A program made the translations under genes and the position numbers. A DNA stretch of 64,000 bases, taken from Niastella caeni. Its GTDB lineage: Bacteria; Bacteroidota; Bacteroidia; Chitinophagales; Chitinophagaceae. The stretch lies in assembly GCF_004834005.1 (NCBI RefSeq), contig NZ_STFF01000001.1, positions 1,363,347 to 1,427,346 on the forward strand, given 5' to 3'. The notes below the pieces were generated by a model. That model was not told where the DNA came from. It was given only the letters and a program-made list of their open reading frames with translations, and did no database searches. Below, piece after piece: positions 1 to 8,997 of the stretch. The number at the start of each line of letters is the position of its first letter. Position 1 is the first letter of the stretch.

Positions 1-2339
1 GTCGTGCTGTTGCTGTAACCAAGTTTGGCAAATTGTTGTGATGAAGAAGCAGGCCAGGTGCGGTTGGTCAGGGATCTTTCAGCAATGGGCTGATTGGCGG
101 TTTTCCATTGGGGAAACAGTTGTTCAGGCACAACTACACTTTTAATACGTGCATCAGTAGCATGGGGATAGTAAAAACTGCTCCAGGCAACTGATAACGG
201 CGCCTGCAAGGCATAAATCGCTATTTCACCGGCATCATCCATGCGATGATCGTAATAACGTTCCCCATTCAATACCCAAAGAGCCGTTTCATCAGTAGAA
301 TTTAAACCGCTTCTGAAATGAGACATGTAGCCTGTATAGTTACACGAATAAGCATTAAAATTTATTCGGGGTTCGCGGCTAAAATTAGAAGCCAGTATTA
401 TTGAACCTGCGGTACTAAATCTGGCCGGACCATTATAATATAATGACAATAATTGTTCGCTTAGTAATGTATCAGTTCTTTGGAAACCAGTGGCCAGTAT
501 GGCAAAAATGGCCGAACTTTCTTCAGAACCATCTCCAAATGAGATCAATTTGCGGTTTCCTGAAAAACGGCAGGAAGGAGGTGTTAGAAGGCTTGAATAA
601 AAGCGCGCAAATTTCTTTACCCGCTCATTTGTTTTAAACAGGTCTGCTACGCCTGCCTGCTTTATCTGCAGCATCGAAAACAATATAGGTTCTATAGACG
701 GCTGCGTATAATGCGGAGAGCCAATACTGGCTCCATTTTCATAAATAGCCTCATTGATGTCTTTATTAATATCAGAAGCTGCTTTTCGGGCTCTTTCTTT
801 AAACTCAGGATCATCGGCCAGCAACAATGCAAAAAAGGTTCTTGAGTTATTCCGAAATTGAAGCGACATATTTGCCGGCCCAAAATTCACACCAGAGCTA
901 TCGAACAGGGGTATATTATTATCATCCCACATGATACGCGCCATTAACCCAACCAGTTGTTCCAGTTTTTTTCTTTCTTCGGCTGTGATTTGGGTTTCAG
1001 GGTCAGCCAGTAAACAAGAAAGAACCATTGTATAATACTTAAAATTCCGGGCACCCATCCAATAACGGTTATTAAAATCGTAGGTACCCTCGCCTACTGT
1101 ATATTGTTGTACTAATTGTTCTCTCATTTCCAACATACCTTTCAACACATTTTTACGGGCTATCGGATACCTCCAAACATCAAAGATGTCTTTATACCCT
1201 CCTTCTGCCTGGCATAGGGACTGATAAAAACTCTCATCTCTTTTAATACGCTTATAAATACCCTCTATATTTTCAACAGATGTATAAATTGCTCCTTTGT
1301 AAAAAGCAGGAATCAATTTTACCGGTTTATTCAGATATTCCCTGATAACTGCTCCAAGGCCCGATACCCGGTTTAGTTCAATGCCAATAGGCTGAATCTT
1401 TTCGGGTGAAAGCAAATCCTTTTTTGTGCTAATGAAAGCAACCCACTGAAAACGCTTACGGGGAAAATAGCTATTATCGGGTCCTACTCTTATAACTGAT
1501 AAATGAAGTTCTGCATCATTTGTCCCTTTATCATCTGGATCTGAGGGCCTGGTTTGAAGCGCAGGTCCTGCAAATTTTGCGCCTATTAACCGGCTGGGTT
1601 TACCTTGAAAAAAGCCAAAAAGGTTGGAAGAATTATCGCGGCTGTTATATACCTGCCAGTAACGTCCTGTATTCACCTCTCCACCCGCCGGATCCCATAA
1701 AGAGAGCCTTGGATGCATAACAGGTTTCCCGTAATTAAGATCCACCGTTGCATCCATAGGGGCACCCCGCTTGTTCTCGGGCCGATATAATTCACCTCCA
1801 GGCTCATAGCCGTATTCCTTTGAATCAGATGACCATCCCCGGTAGCGAGCTTTATCCGGCGCAAGGCCATTACTTATTTTTACATTATACGTAAGATCGT
1901 TATCTGTATATTCTTCAATCAAAATTGTTTTTTCGCCTTTACGTACTGTTATTGAGCAATTATAAAAACCGGGATCTGAAGTTTTTTTCTTCTGAAATCT
2001 ATACTCCAGTTGAACAGCCAATTCACTTTCAGATCGGGTAAGGATTTTTATTGCCAGTGAAACAGGAGGAGTAGCGGTATTTAAATAGTTTATGGTATTG
2101 TCTGAATAAACGCCGTTGGCATAAATAAATGACTGAATGGGAGCCAGATTAAATTGTTTGGCCTTTATTGCAGCTTCACCCGGGATTACTATTCCTAATA
2201 GTCCATTTCTTATCTCCGTAAACCCTGATTTATTAACTGATACAGAAACAGATTGTGTGTAGCCACAAAATGAGCTTCCCAACGATAAGAACAAAAACAA
2301 ACAATATATCGATCTTATAAATACGGTTCTTCTATTCAT
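1..2339 (-). CDS. Secreted heparinase II/III-like polysaccharide lyase (3' end outside window)
   Basis: An open frame of 779 codons runs from an ATG at 2339 to the left edge without a stop, so the C-terminus is missing. The first ~25 residues form a signal peptide (basic RR, then a Leu/Phe-rich core). Residues ~400-620 look like an alpha/alpha toroid, with GSPHYTQPS near 540 and a Tyr/Arg-rich segment. Near residue 698 the motif HRMDDAGEIAIYAL resembles the His-x-x-x-Asp-x-Gly core of heparinase II/III beta-sandwich domains. It lies last in the polysaccharide locus, a common place for a lyase that trims the exported polymer. The family is assigned by motif only; substrate unknown. Short ORFs in other frames here are shadows. 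Confidence 0.7.
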   Translation of the reverse strand, partial: MNRRTVFIRSIYCLFLFLSLGSSFCGYTQSVSVSVNKSGFTEIRNGLLGIVIPGEAAIKAKQFNLAPIQSFIYANGVYSDNTINYLNTATPPVSLAIKILTRSESELAVQLEYRFQKKKTSDPGFYNCSITVRKGEKTILIEEYTDNDLTYNVKISNGLAPDKARYRGWSSDSKEYGYEPGGELYRPENKRGAPMDATVDLNYGKPVMHPRLSLWDPAGGEVNTGRYWQVYNSRDNSSNLFGFFQGKPSRLIGAKFAGPALQTRPSDPDDKGTNDAELHLSVIRVGPDNSYFPRKRFQWVAFISTKKDLLSPEKIQPIGIELNRVSGLGAVIREYLNKPVKLIPAFYKGAIYTSVENIEGIYKRIKRDESFYQSLCQAEGGYKDIFDVWRYPIARKNVLKGMLEMREQLVQQYTVGEGTYDFNNRYWMGARNFKYYTMVLSCLLADPETQITAEERKKLEQLVGLMARIMWDDNNIPLFDSSGVNFGPANMSLQFRNNSRTFFALLLADDPEFKERARKAASDINKDINEAIYENGASIGSPHYTQPSIEPILFSMLQIKQAGVADLFKTNERVKKFARFYSSLLTPPSCRFSGNRKLISFGDGSEESSAIFAILATGFQRTDTLLSEQLLSLYYNGPARFSTAGSIILASNFSREPRINFNAYSCNYTGYMSHFRSGLNSTDETALWVLNGERYYDHRMDDAGEIAIYALQAPLSVAWSSFYYPHATDARIKSVVVPEQLFPQWKTANQPIAERSLTNRTWPASSSQQFAKLGYSNST

Positions 2340-2391
2340 GCAAACAATACAATAATTGCGAAAGAATATTGGATAATAGAGAAAAATAGCT

Positions 2392-3165
2392 TTATGTTAT
2401 GGAATTATATAGCTGTGTCATTAAATCAGTTTGCGAAGGATAACTAATTAATACAGCATTGTGAGGCCGTTGAAAAACGAACATGCTTCCTGCTGCTACA
2501 GCAGAGGCTCCGCCTTCAACAATGGCCTGTTTGAAATCTGTTAATGAGCCGGCACCACCACAGGCAACTACCGGTATATTTACCGCGCGGCTTATCTGTT
2601 GTACAATATCAATATCAAATCCTTTATAGGTCCCGTCTCTTTCAATTACATTCAGCAGAATCTCTCCTGCGCCCAGTTTTTCACATTCGCATGCATAATC
2701 TACCGGATTCTTTTTGGTGTTTTCAGTACCATTATTTATATAAACATTATACTTACCCCATACATTTTTTTTCACATCAATACTCACTACCACGCTCTGA
2801 CTGCCGAAACGCTCTGCAATCCTGGAAATAAAAGAAGGTTGAGTGAATGCACTTTTATTAATAATGACCTTTTCAATGCCATTAAAAAGAATGTCTTTAA
2901 CTTCTTTAATATCAGTAATTCCACCACCATACGATAAGGGCATAAATGCTTCGCCGGCAATTTCAGCTATCTTGTTCAGGTCGGGCTTCTTTCCTTCCCT
3001 GGTAGCCGAAATATCTATCAATGCGAGTTCATCTACTTCTTTTTCATTAAATATTTTTACTGCATTAATAGGATCGCCTACGTATTTATGATTTTTAAAC
3101 TGTACCGATTTTACCAGGCCTTCTCCTTTCAACAGTAAAACAGGTATTACACGAACTCGTTTCAT
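2392..3165 (-). CDS. hisF2: HisF2-type cyclase subunit of a sugar amidation system
   Basis: A 257-residue TIM barrel of the HisF family. It belongs to the variant used in surface polysaccharide amidation (AglZ/HisF2/WbuZ type), not histidine synthesis. The second catalytic Asp (D130 in VVVSIDVKK) is kept. The first (D11 of HisF, in CLDVKDG) is Leu11 here (VIPVLLLKG), which matches the variant. It lies 5 nt after hisH2, so the two form a glutamine-dependent ammonia-delivering pair. The usual third partner, a WbpG-like N-acetyl sugar amidotransferase, is not found in the window. The family is secure; the acetamidino-sugar role is inference. Confidence 0.85.
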   Translation of the reverse strand: MKRVRVIPVLLLKGEGLVKSVQFKNHKYVGDPINAVKIFNEKEVDELALIDISATREGKKPDLNKIAEIAGEAFMPLSYGGGITDIKEVKDILFNGIEKVIINKSAFTQPSFISRIAERFGSQSVVVSIDVKKNVWGKYNVYINNGTENTKKNPVDYACECEKLGAGEILLNVIERDGTYKGFDIDIVQQISRAVNIPVVACGGAGSLTDFKQAIVEGGASAVAAGSMFVFQRPHNAVLISYPSQTDLMTQLYNSIT

Positions 3166-3170
3166 ACCAA

Positions 3171-3785
3171 TCAGAAATTTTTTACAAAGTTCTCATACAA
3201 CTTCATTCCAAAGCGGTGACTTTTTTCAGGATGGAACTGTACACCCATTATATTATCCTGTTGTACCGATGCAGTAAACTCATATCCATATTGTGCTGTA
3301 GCTGAAACAACAGTGGCCTCGTCACAAACCAGGTGATAAGAATGCACAAAATAAAATCGTGGCGTTTCAAAACCAGCGTATAAGCCGTTCTTTGCAGCAG
3401 GGTGAACATCATTCCATCCCATGTGTGGTATTTTAAAGCCGGCAGGTAATTGATCTTTTTTGAACCTGATCACTTTACCTTTAAGCCATCCTAATCCGTT
3501 TTCATTTCCTTCCTCACTCGATTCCATAAGCATTTGGCAACCCACGCAAACACCCAAAACAGGAACTTTATTATTTATTACCTGCTGTTGCAAGAGGTCG
3601 TAAAACGGAGCGGCTTTCAACTGGTTCATGCAGTAGTCAAAATGCCCCACGCCCGGCAATATCAGCTTTTTAGCCTGTTCAATAACTGCCAGGTCGGCGG
3701 TGATAGTAGCCGGTACGCCAATCTTCTTTAGCATATTGCGTATAGAAGAAACATTTCCAATTCCATAATCTAAAATCGCAATCAT
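3171..3785 (-). CDS. hisH2: HisH2-type glutamine amidotransferase subunit
   Basis: A 204-residue class-I glutamine amidotransferase. Its triad is visible: nucleophile Cys80 in GVCVGCQ, and His185 and Glu187 in GVQFHPEKSH. The N-terminus (IAILDYGIGNVSS) and the oxyanion-strand motif LPGVGHFD near 44-50 are typical of HisH. It should hydrolyse glutamine and channel ammonia to the adjacent HisF2. The location inside a capsule locus, with no other his genes nearby, argues against a role in histidine synthesis. It starts 2 nt after the preceding glycosyltransferase stop. Confidence 0.87.
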   Translation of the reverse strand: MIAILDYGIGNVSSIRNMLKKIGVPATITADLAVIEQAKKLILPGVGHFDYCMNQLKAAPFYDLLQQQVINNKVPVLGVCVGCQMLMESSEEGNENGLGWLKGKVIRFKKDQLPAGFKIPHMGWNDVHPAAKNGLYAGFETPRFYFVHSYHLVCDEATVVSATAQYGYEFTASVQQDNIMGVQFHPEKSHRFGMKLYENFVKNF

Positions 3786-3787
3786 AG

Positions 3788-5008
3788 CTATGCTTTAAGA
3801 AAAACCGCCAGCGCGTTTGCCAGTTTTTCGGCATTCCAGTTAATAATATATTGATTATAACATTCCCGGCGCATGCCCTGCTTTTGCTCAGTTGAAAGAT
3901 TATAAAAATCTGTTATCTTCTTTGCCAGTACTACCCCGGTAATTTCTGCAGGTAAAAGCATACCTACCTGCTCATTTACTATTTCTCCGGTACCGCCAAC
4001 ATCCGTAGCCATAACAGGAATACCTACCGAAAAAGCTTCCATAATTGAAAAAGGCACTCCTTCGCTGGCGCTCACATTTACAAACAGATCAAACGAGTTT
4101 TCAGTATAAAAATTCAACACGCGTCTGCTATCCATCATGCCTTCGAAAATAAATTTATCCTCTACCCCAAGCTTTCTGGCCAGGGTTTCCAGTTCATCAC
4201 GAAGTTGGCCATCTCCCACATGATGCCAAATAATTGGAACCTGAATATGCCGCAGGCTTTCAATCATCACATGCACTCTTTTTACCGGTGATAATAATGA
4301 ACAGCTTACCACCCGTAAAATACCATCCTGTGAGGCACTGCTTAGCTTGTTGTTGCTTATAGTACCACACCTGAATACCTCCACATTTGCACTAACCCGG
4401 GGATATAGTTGCTGCAAATGTTGTTTCCCGGCCAGTGAAGAAGGCGCAATGACCGAAGCGCTATTCAACAGTGCACTACGATAAGGAATATAATTGTTAT
4501 TCTCGTATTCAAACAAATCGTACCGGTGCATTCGTACAAAGCTTTTGTATAATCGCCGGTTATTTATAAAGGGTAATATTTCACACGAACCCTTCCCCCA
4601 ATAAAAATAAAAAACTGTATTCTTATCCGCGTTAGATTCGAGTTTTTGAACAAGCGGGTGCTTCAGTAACCTGATAACGTTTAGTGTACTACTAAACCAA
4701 CTAATAAACCGTGATTTGCTGGTATATACTTTTTTTCGGATAAATTCTTTTAAGAAAGTCCCTCTGTGCTTATGTAGAAAGATCTTTAATAGGTCTTTTT
4801 TAGATGACTTCAACTGCTCTTCAGGAAGCAAAGGGCCTTCCAAATGTACACCCTTAGGCAATGGTTTAGGGTTATTATGGTTGCCTCCGTATGAGTAAGG
4901 AACTACGATAATGTTATCAAAATGATTGATTAATTCATTTAGTTCATTAGCCTTCCATTGTTCACCGAGGCCATAAGGATATGAAGAAGTGAAATAAATT
5001 AAATTCAT
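3788..5008 (-). CDS. Glycosyltransferase family 4
   Basis: A 406-residue GT-B glycosyltransferase. The C-terminal half has the GT4 signature: SLLSPVKRVHVMIESL, then HHVGDGQLRDELE near 265, and the E-x7-E motif region EGVPFSIMEAFSVGIPVMATDVGG near 325-345. It probably adds one sugar from a nucleotide-sugar donor to the lipid-linked repeat unit at the inner membrane. The N-terminus (LIYFTSSYPYGLGEQW) is a typical GT4 acceptor-domain start. Donor and linkage cannot be read from sequence. It is one of three GT4 genes in this part of the operon. Confidence 0.88.
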   Translation of the reverse strand: MNLIYFTSSYPYGLGEQWKANELNELINHFDNIIVVPYSYGGNHNNPKPLPKGVHLEGPLLPEEQLKSSKKDLLKIFLHKHRGTFLKEFIRKKVYTSKSRFISWFSSTLNVIRLLKHPLVQKLESNADKNTVFYFYWGKGSCEILPFINNRRLYKSFVRMHRYDLFEYENNNYIPYRSALLNSASVIAPSSLAGKQHLQQLYPRVSANVEVFRCGTISNNKLSSASQDGILRVVSCSLLSPVKRVHVMIESLRHIQVPIIWHHVGDGQLRDELETLARKLGVEDKFIFEGMMDSRRVLNFYTENSFDLFVNVSASEGVPFSIMEAFSVGIPVMATDVGGTGEIVNEQVGMLLPAEITGVVLAKKITDFYNLSTEQKQGMRRECYNQYIINWNAEKLANALAVFLKA

Positions 5009-5022
5009 GCTTATATATTAAC

Positions 5023-5751
5023 CTATTCACCTTTATAGGCTGTACCTGTTATACCGGTTATCATCATCGAGTCTTCAAAAACAATAGTTTTCTTCTTTTT
5101 TCTTTTTCTTACCAGCAACCAAACTAATGGCCAAAATAATACTTTAAGAACTTTTCGCAGATGAAAATTCATAGGTGATCGTGTTACCCATAAACCCAAC
5201 ATTTGTCCCAGGCTCTCATTCCATCCACCTGTAGGTTTAAGAGAAACTTTATCGAATCCTGCATTTCTTATAATTCTCTCTAACGAATAAGGCGTATACC
5301 TAAACTCATCATAAGGAACTTCATGCAGAGGCCATAAAAAAGGAACTGTAAAAAAAACAAAGCCTCCGGGTTTTAATACTCTTTTTATCTCTTTCATTAC
5401 AGATAGCAGATCCGGACAATGTTCAAAAACTTCTGTCGACATTACACAATCTACCGATGCATCAGCTAATGGAATTTTATTGCCATCCCAGAAGTAATCA
5501 GGCTTTATGTCATAATCTATTTTTCCTGAAGCAATATCAATTCCTATATACTTCTCTATTTTGGTCTTATTTGAAAGCAGTAAAGGTTTGTAAGGCATAT
5601 CGCCACAACCCAAATCAAGAAAGACACCATGAAATTTATCGAGATTTTCCTCTATGCTGTTAAGTATGGAACGCCTGATATAATATATATCCAGTGTACT
5701 ATTATTGAGAAACAAATCAAGGAAAAAGGCTGTCTGACGCCAATCTCTCAT
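5023..5751 (-). CDS. SAM-dependent class I methyltransferase
   Basis: A 242-residue Rossmann methyltransferase. Motif I (GVFLDLGCGD, residues 42-51) binds SAM. The motif STEVFEHCPDLLSVMKEIKRVLKPGG is the Methyltransf_11 post-II region. A basic, hydrophobic C-terminal tail (VLFWPLVWLLVRKRKKKK) could make it peripheral at the membrane. Together with two other methyltransferases in the operon it suggests an O-methylated polymer. The acceptor is unknown. Confidence 0.85.
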   Translation of the reverse strand: MRDWRQTAFFLDLFLNNSTLDIYYIRRSILNSIEENLDKFHGVFLDLGCGDMPYKPLLLSNKTKIEKYIGIDIASGKIDYDIKPDYFWDGNKIPLADASVDCVMSTEVFEHCPDLLSVMKEIKRVLKPGGFVFFTVPFLWPLHEVPYDEFRYTPYSLERIIRNAGFDKVSLKPTGGWNESLGQMLGLWVTRSPMNFHLRKVLKVLFWPLVWLLVRKRKKKKTIVFEDSMMITGITGTAYKGE

Positions 5752-5762
5752 ATATAAAATAT

Positions 5763-6902
5763 TTAAGCGGAATAGCTATTTATAGCTTTATCCAATAAAG
5801 TGATACCCGGGTTCTTATCCAGTTTTGCCATTACTGATCTGTGAGCTTCGGCGGCTATTTGGGGCCACTTTTCCTTCTCCGATATTGCCTGTTTAAGCTT
5901 TTCAGAAAACATGGACTGTGTAGGTGCTTCAACAATATACCCATTAACTCCATCAATTACCCATTCGTCGTTCCCGCCTACCCTTGTAACTATACAAACA
6001 CGTCCAAGCACCAATGCTTCAAGTAAAGTAAGCGGAGTGCCTTCCAGCAAGGAAGGCATGAGCAGGCAATGACATTTCTGCCAAATACTGCTTATATCGG
6101 TATATGGTTCAATGATTACTTTTTCTGCAACGTTATAATATTTAATCAAATCGGTCAGGTACGCTGCATCTTCTCCTTTACCATAAAGATGGATGATGAT
6201 ATTCGAATTTTTCCAGTAGGGTTCGGCCATCATAGCTACCAGCATATCCTGCCCCTTATCGCTGACAAGAAACCTTCCTACTGCAGCACAATGAATAGTG
6301 GTATTCACAGCAGGCAACGGTATCGGTTCAAATATGTTTAGCTTTACGGGGTTTTGAATAACAAAACTGTTCGACAATTCATATGCTAACTGGTGAAATG
6401 TGAGCCGTCGGTTTTGCTCAGCTACAAACATTACATATTTGGCATCTTCAAAAAGCGTTATAGTCTCCGCACGATCTTGGGGTTTGAAGTAAGGACCGTT
6501 CCCCTGCGACACAATAATATATTTCTTTTTGAAGTTCTTCAACGTACTACGCAGCCAGGGATCATCAGCCGTATAATAAATGCCATCAGTTATAATAATA
6601 ATATCGGGATTAAAACTTACTACCTCTTTATACGGGTTCAAAGAGTTGGGTTTGGAGATATGTAATTTTTCCGATACCCAATTAATCAACCTTTTACCAA
6701 ACGATGAAAACCTGGGCCTTTTAAAGACCATGGCTCCCTTTTCCTCAAGGTTTTTAATTGGGAGTGGGTCTTCATCCCACTTATAAACGAATACACCTAC
6801 CTCATAGTTTCGTTTGATGGCTTCCAATGCGCTTGTATACCACAACTCCTCACTTCCTCCCCAGGGCACACCTCTTATGGTGGTTATATACGCAATTTTC
6901 AT
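5763..6902 (-). CDS. Glycosyltransferase family 4
   Basis: A 379-residue GT-B enzyme. It begins IAYITTIRGVPWGGSEELW, a Gly-rich nucleotide-sugar GT4 N-terminus. The C-terminal donor domain holds VGRFLVSDKGQDMLVAMMA, HLYGKGEDAAYL and SLLEGTPLTLLEALVLGRVCIVTRVGGNDE. The start overlaps the upstream GT4 stop by 4 nt (ATGA type), so the two are probably translationally coupled. It presumably acts in repeat-unit assembly; donor and acceptor are unknown. Confidence 0.88.
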   Translation of the reverse strand: MKIAYITTIRGVPWGGSEELWYTSALEAIKRNYEVGVFVYKWDEDPLPIKNLEEKGAMVFKRPRFSSFGKRLINWVSEKLHISKPNSLNPYKEVVSFNPDIIIITDGIYYTADDPWLRSTLKNFKKKYIIVSQGNGPYFKPQDRAETITLFEDAKYVMFVAEQNRRLTFHQLAYELSNSFVIQNPVKLNIFEPIPLPAVNTTIHCAAVGRFLVSDKGQDMLVAMMAEPYWKNSNIIIHLYGKGEDAAYLTDLIKYYNVAEKVIIEPYTDISSIWQKCHCLLMPSLLEGTPLTLLEALVLGRVCIVTRVGGNDEWVIDGVNGYIVEAPTQSMFSEKLKQAISEKEKWPQIAAEAHRSVMAKLDKNPGITLLDKAINSYSA

Positions 6903-8077
6903 TTTTCTGAAAGTACTTTTCTTATTTTTCTTAGCGTTTTACTTGCTATGGCAGGGATCCATGGATGGCTCAGATAACCGCTTCCATAGTTTGGGATCTT
7001 CAATCTTTTTTTCTTTTTCAATTCTTTATACCGCAGAAAAAGATCAAAGTATTCTTTTGATCTTTCTTTAACCTCATATTTTTCATTGATCAGCCGTAAG
7101 GCAGCTTTACTTTTTGTTTCCAGCTCCTGCCGGTTATAATGCAGTTCAGCTATCGCGCTGGCAAATGCATTATTATCACCCACGGGCAACACGTATCCTA
7201 TATCATTTGTTACTACGGCTGTAATTCCTTCGTTAAATTTTGAAATAACCGGAACACAACCTACGCTCATTGCTTCAAGCATTGCCACGGGTAACCCGTC
7301 AAGCCTTGATGGCAAAATGAATATATCATTATTCGCCATTTCATTTACTACTTCCTGGTTTTTAGAAAAAGTAAAAAACTCGGCGTTATCTTTTAGCTCT
7401 TGCTGCAAATAGGTTTTCTCTGGTCCGTTCCCAATGATGGTCCATTTTACAGTAATGCCCTGCTCCTGTAAAAGGCGATTGATAACTGGAAGATCATTGG
7501 TCCCTTTTTCCGGCTGCAGCCTGGCCGCTATTACTATCTTTAATTCCTTATCTACATTGGGCTTCCTTTGTATTGAAGGAATATTCACACCATAAGGTAG
7601 ATAGTAAACATCATTTTTACGTTTAGGCAGCAAGCTGCGAAGACGGTTATAAAACTCAATATTGTGTGCGATAAATACATCTATCAAAAAATCAAATCGC
7701 ACAGCCCTGCTTAAGTACCACTCATCGTGGCAAATAAAAAAAATTGTTTTGTTGTTCCTGCGATGAAGATGCAGCGTGCTAAGTTCAAGGTCAAAGTTGG
7801 TAAGAACAGCACCGGCTCTTTCAGAGATCAGCTTTTCTAATCGTGAAGCTCTTATATAGGCATCCTCTCCTGGTGTTTGCTGCAACGGAAAAACAATTTC
7901 TTCGCAACAATTAAAAAGAGCTGGCAGTTTTGGATCGTCGCTATTGACGTCGTCAGAAAATATCCACTTCTTATCAAAAGCCTGATATGGATCATTTGAT
8001 AAAAGGTTATAATAGAAATTTTGAACTCCTCCCAGCTTATACTGGCTAAAAACTATTAGTTCTGGTTTTTCAGCCAT
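6899..8077 (-). CDS. Glycosyltransferase family 4
   Basis: A 392-residue GT4 enzyme. The C-terminal domain has VIAARLQPEKGTNDLPVIN, WTIIGNGPEK and SRLDGLPVAMLEAMSVGCVPVISKF, where the Glu pair of GT4 sits. The N-terminus contains KLGGVQNFYYNL, typical of these acceptor domains. Its first codons overlap the 3' end of the upstream epimerase by 22 nt and its end overlaps the next GT4 by 4 nt, so the set is co-translated. Sugar specificity cannot be stated. Confidence 0.88.
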   Translation of the reverse strand: MAEKPELIVFSQYKLGGVQNFYYNLLSNDPYQAFDKKWIFSDDVNSDDPKLPALFNCCEEIVFPLQQTPGEDAYIRASRLEKLISERAGAVLTNFDLELSTLHLHRRNNKTIFFICHDEWYLSRAVRFDFLIDVFIAHNIEFYNRLRSLLPKRKNDVYYLPYGVNIPSIQRKPNVDKELKIVIAARLQPEKGTNDLPVINRLLQEQGITVKWTIIGNGPEKTYLQQELKDNAEFFTFSKNQEVVNEMANNDIFILPSRLDGLPVAMLEAMSVGCVPVISKFNEGITAVVTNDIGYVLPVGDNNAFASAIAELHYNRQELETKSKAALRLINEKYEVKERSKEYFDLFLRYKELKKKKRLKIPNYGSGYLSHPWIPAIASKTLRKIRKVLSEK

Positions 8078-8955
8078 ATTGCAATTTTTTGAATGCCGCT
8101 TTGCAGATCGGTTCCTGGTTGAAATCCCAGGGCCTGTAAAGCGGTTATATCTGCACGCCAGTTTAACGGGTCGCCAATTTTAGTATTGCCTGTAAAACGA
8201 ATTTTTATATCCCTTTTAAAAACCTTTAAAAAGGTATACACCACTTCTTCTATTGTAACTTCTTTTCCACTGGCTACATTAATAGCCTTGCCATCAAACT
8301 TTTCTTTATCGATAATATATTTTATAGCCTGCATTATATCACCAACATAAATAAAATCTCTCGACTCCTTCCCGGTGCCAAACATTTCGATGGAATCGCT
8401 GCTGTTTGAGATCTTTTTATGCAAATCCCAGAATAATTGCTTTTTCAACCCTTCGCCATATGCAGAGAATATTCGCAAGCTAATGGTGAACAAATTATGC
8501 TGTAAGTGAAATTGTTTACAGATCTGTTCACTATACCATTTATGAAACCCATAAGGCGATAACGGCTGAATAGCATGCGTTTCTTTAATGGGCAATGAAG
8601 CAGGATTGCCATATACCGCAGCACTACTAAGATTTATAAATTTACAACCGGGGTTATATTGCCTGATACTGTCTAAAATATTGTATACGTTAACAGTATT
8701 GATCATATAGTCCAGTGCCGGATATTGAAAAGACAACTGAACATTGGCAGCACCTGTTGCATTGATGCAAACATCAAAAACCTGGTTTCTGAATATAGAC
8801 GAAAAATCCGGAAGTTCAGGATTTATCAATAGATAGTCCGGCTCTGCTTTCAAAACAATATCGGCGCATGTTACAGAATAGCCTTCTGAACGAAAATATT
8901 GTACAGCATGGCTGCCAATAAACCCTTCTGAGCCAAGAACCAGCAGCTTAATCAT
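8056..8955 (-). CDS. NAD-dependent sugar epimerase/dehydratase (extended SDR)
   Basis: A 299-residue extended SDR. The NAD-binding GSEGFIGS motif is at residues 8-15, with LSSAAVYG for the catalytic Ser region. Y-x3-K occurs as SPYGFHK near residue 137. The motif SRDFIYVGDI is typical of nucleotide-sugar epimerases such as GalE/WbpP relatives. It should form or convert a nucleotide-sugar precursor for the polymer. The exact reaction is not deducible. The 3' end overlaps the next glycosyltransferase by 22 nt. Confidence 0.85.
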   Translation of the reverse strand: MIKLLVLGSEGFIGSHAVQYFRSEGYSVTCADIVLKAEPDYLLINPELPDFSSIFRNQVFDVCINATGAANVQLSFQYPALDYMINTVNVYNILDSIRQYNPGCKFINLSSAAVYGNPASLPIKETHAIQPLSPYGFHKWYSEQICKQFHLQHNLFTISLRIFSAYGEGLKKQLFWDLHKKISNSSDSIEMFGTGKESRDFIYVGDIMQAIKYIIDKEKFDGKAINVASGKEVTIEEVVYTFLKVFKRDIKIRFTGNTKIGDPLNWRADITALQALGFQPGTDLQSGIQKIAIWLKNQN

Positions 8956-8997
8956 GTATATGCATCAGTCTTTAATAAAAAAGGTAAAACCGGAAAA

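Noticed and set aside
443..1870. Four short ORFs on both strands in the first 1.9 kb
   Set aside because: They fall within the long minus-strand lyase frame that runs off the window edge.
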